Positions 5,562-5,919 of a stretch of DNA of 5,919 bases are shown piece after piece. Position 1 is the first letter of the stretch, and every line of letters begins with the position of its first letter. Under the pieces are notes generated by a model that was given only the letters and a program-made list of their open reading frames with translations, did no database searches and had not been told where the DNA came from. Made by a program: the position numbers and the translations under genes. This stretch comes from Bacillota bacterium (GTDB lineage Bacteria > Bacillota > Sulfobacillia > Sulfobacillales > Sulfobacillaceae), in contig JAKADI010000133.1 of assembly GCA_021820675.1 (NCBI GenBank), forward strand, positions 1 to 5,919, written 5' to 3'.

Positions 5562-5919
5562 TGTTCCACCTCTAGCCGTGTCTGCTCCAGATAGTCATTA
5601 ATGGCTGCCAATGCTCGATTTCTCAACCATGTCCTTCGTACTTTTTTATCATGAACCTGACCAATATCGTCTGGCAAATCAAATAGTCCAAAATTCGCAT
5701 TCATGGGTTGAAAATGTTCGGGACTGGCGTGGGTCACGTAATGAGCCAGTGCTCCCATCATACTGTCGGTGGGAAACGGTTGAATTTTCCCGTCGCAAAG
5801 CCACTGAGAAATATAGTGGGCCACCATAATACCGGTCGCTGCTGACTCCACATACCCTTCCACACCGGTCATTTGACCCGCAAACCATAAATCTTCCCGT
5901 AACACCGTATTTAATGTCG
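5558..5919 (-). CDS. trmFO: TrmFO, folate/FAD-dependent tRNA m5U54 methyltransferase (3' part)
   Basis: Only the last ~119 codons lie in the window; the gene continues past the right edge. TrmFO uses methylene-tetrahydrofolate and FADH2 to methylate U54 in the T-loop of tRNA. The diagnostic C-terminal flavin-binding segment is present: LWFAGQMTGVEGYVESAATG, followed by the typical alpha-helical tail with PFP, MMGALAHYVT and FQPMNANFGLF. This motif and the position next to xerC separate it from its paralogue MnmG (GidA). The TGA at 5560-5558 overlaps the xerC ATG by 4 nt. The promoter of the operon is outside the window. Confidence 0.95.
   Translation of the reverse strand, partial: TLNTVLREDLWFAGQMTGVEGYVESAATGIMVAHYISQWLCDGKIQPFPTDSMMGALAHYVTHASPEHFQPMNANFGLFDLPDDIGQVHDKKVRRTWLRNRALAAINDYLEQTRLEVEQ

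Overview
This window shows the end of a classic Bacillota housekeeping and global-regulation operon on the minus strand, facing a single plus-strand cell-wall gene. The minus-strand order (read from right to left) is trmFO (3' part only), xerC/codV, hslV/clpQ, hslU/clpY, codY. That order is the codVWXY (cod/clp) arrangement known from Bacillus and relatives. CodY occurs only in Bacillota, so the assignment to that phylum is firm. The roughly even base composition and clostridial-type features in CodY (cysteines in the GAF domain, Ile where B. subtilis has Arg61) suggest a deep-branching Bacillota, possibly of the Sulfobacillus type. That genus-level guess is inference only.

Layout. 1-613: a poor coding region. 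One minus-strand frame stays open over about 178 codons except for a single amber codon at 434-436. I read it as a decayed or mis-called hypothetical gene. 614-735: leader of the plus-strand gene, with a strong Shine-Dalgarno at 721-729 and a possible sporulation-type promoter. 736-1491: a monofunctional GT51 peptidoglycan glycosyltransferase with one membrane anchor, unusual because two conserved motif residues are replaced. 1499-1734: about 235 nt of non-coding, highly foldable sequence ending in a perfect 13-bp hairpin. I propose it as a structured RNA or structured 3' UTR on the plus strand, and the final hairpin also serves as a bidirectional terminator against codY. 1753-2535: codY. 2536-2635: a codY-specific promoter with an extended -10 and an overlapping 7-bp inverted repeat. 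2636-4045: hslU. 4071-4619: hslV. 4680-5561: xerC. 5558-5919: trmFO, cut by the window edge.

Function together. TrmFO makes m5U54 in tRNA. XerC resolves chromosome dimers. HslV and HslU form a two-component ATP-dependent protease. CodY represses or activates nutrient-limitation genes. trmFO and xerC overlap by 4 nt (ATGA), hslV and hslU are 25 nt apart, and each of the three distal genes begins with a non-ATG codon (GTG, GTG, TTG) behind a good Shine-Dalgarno. codY probably has an internal promoter in addition to read-through from upstream.

The most interesting items are the unassigned structured RNA at 1499-1734, the GT51 enzyme lacking the RKxxE glutamate, and the operator-like inverted repeat at the codY promoter.
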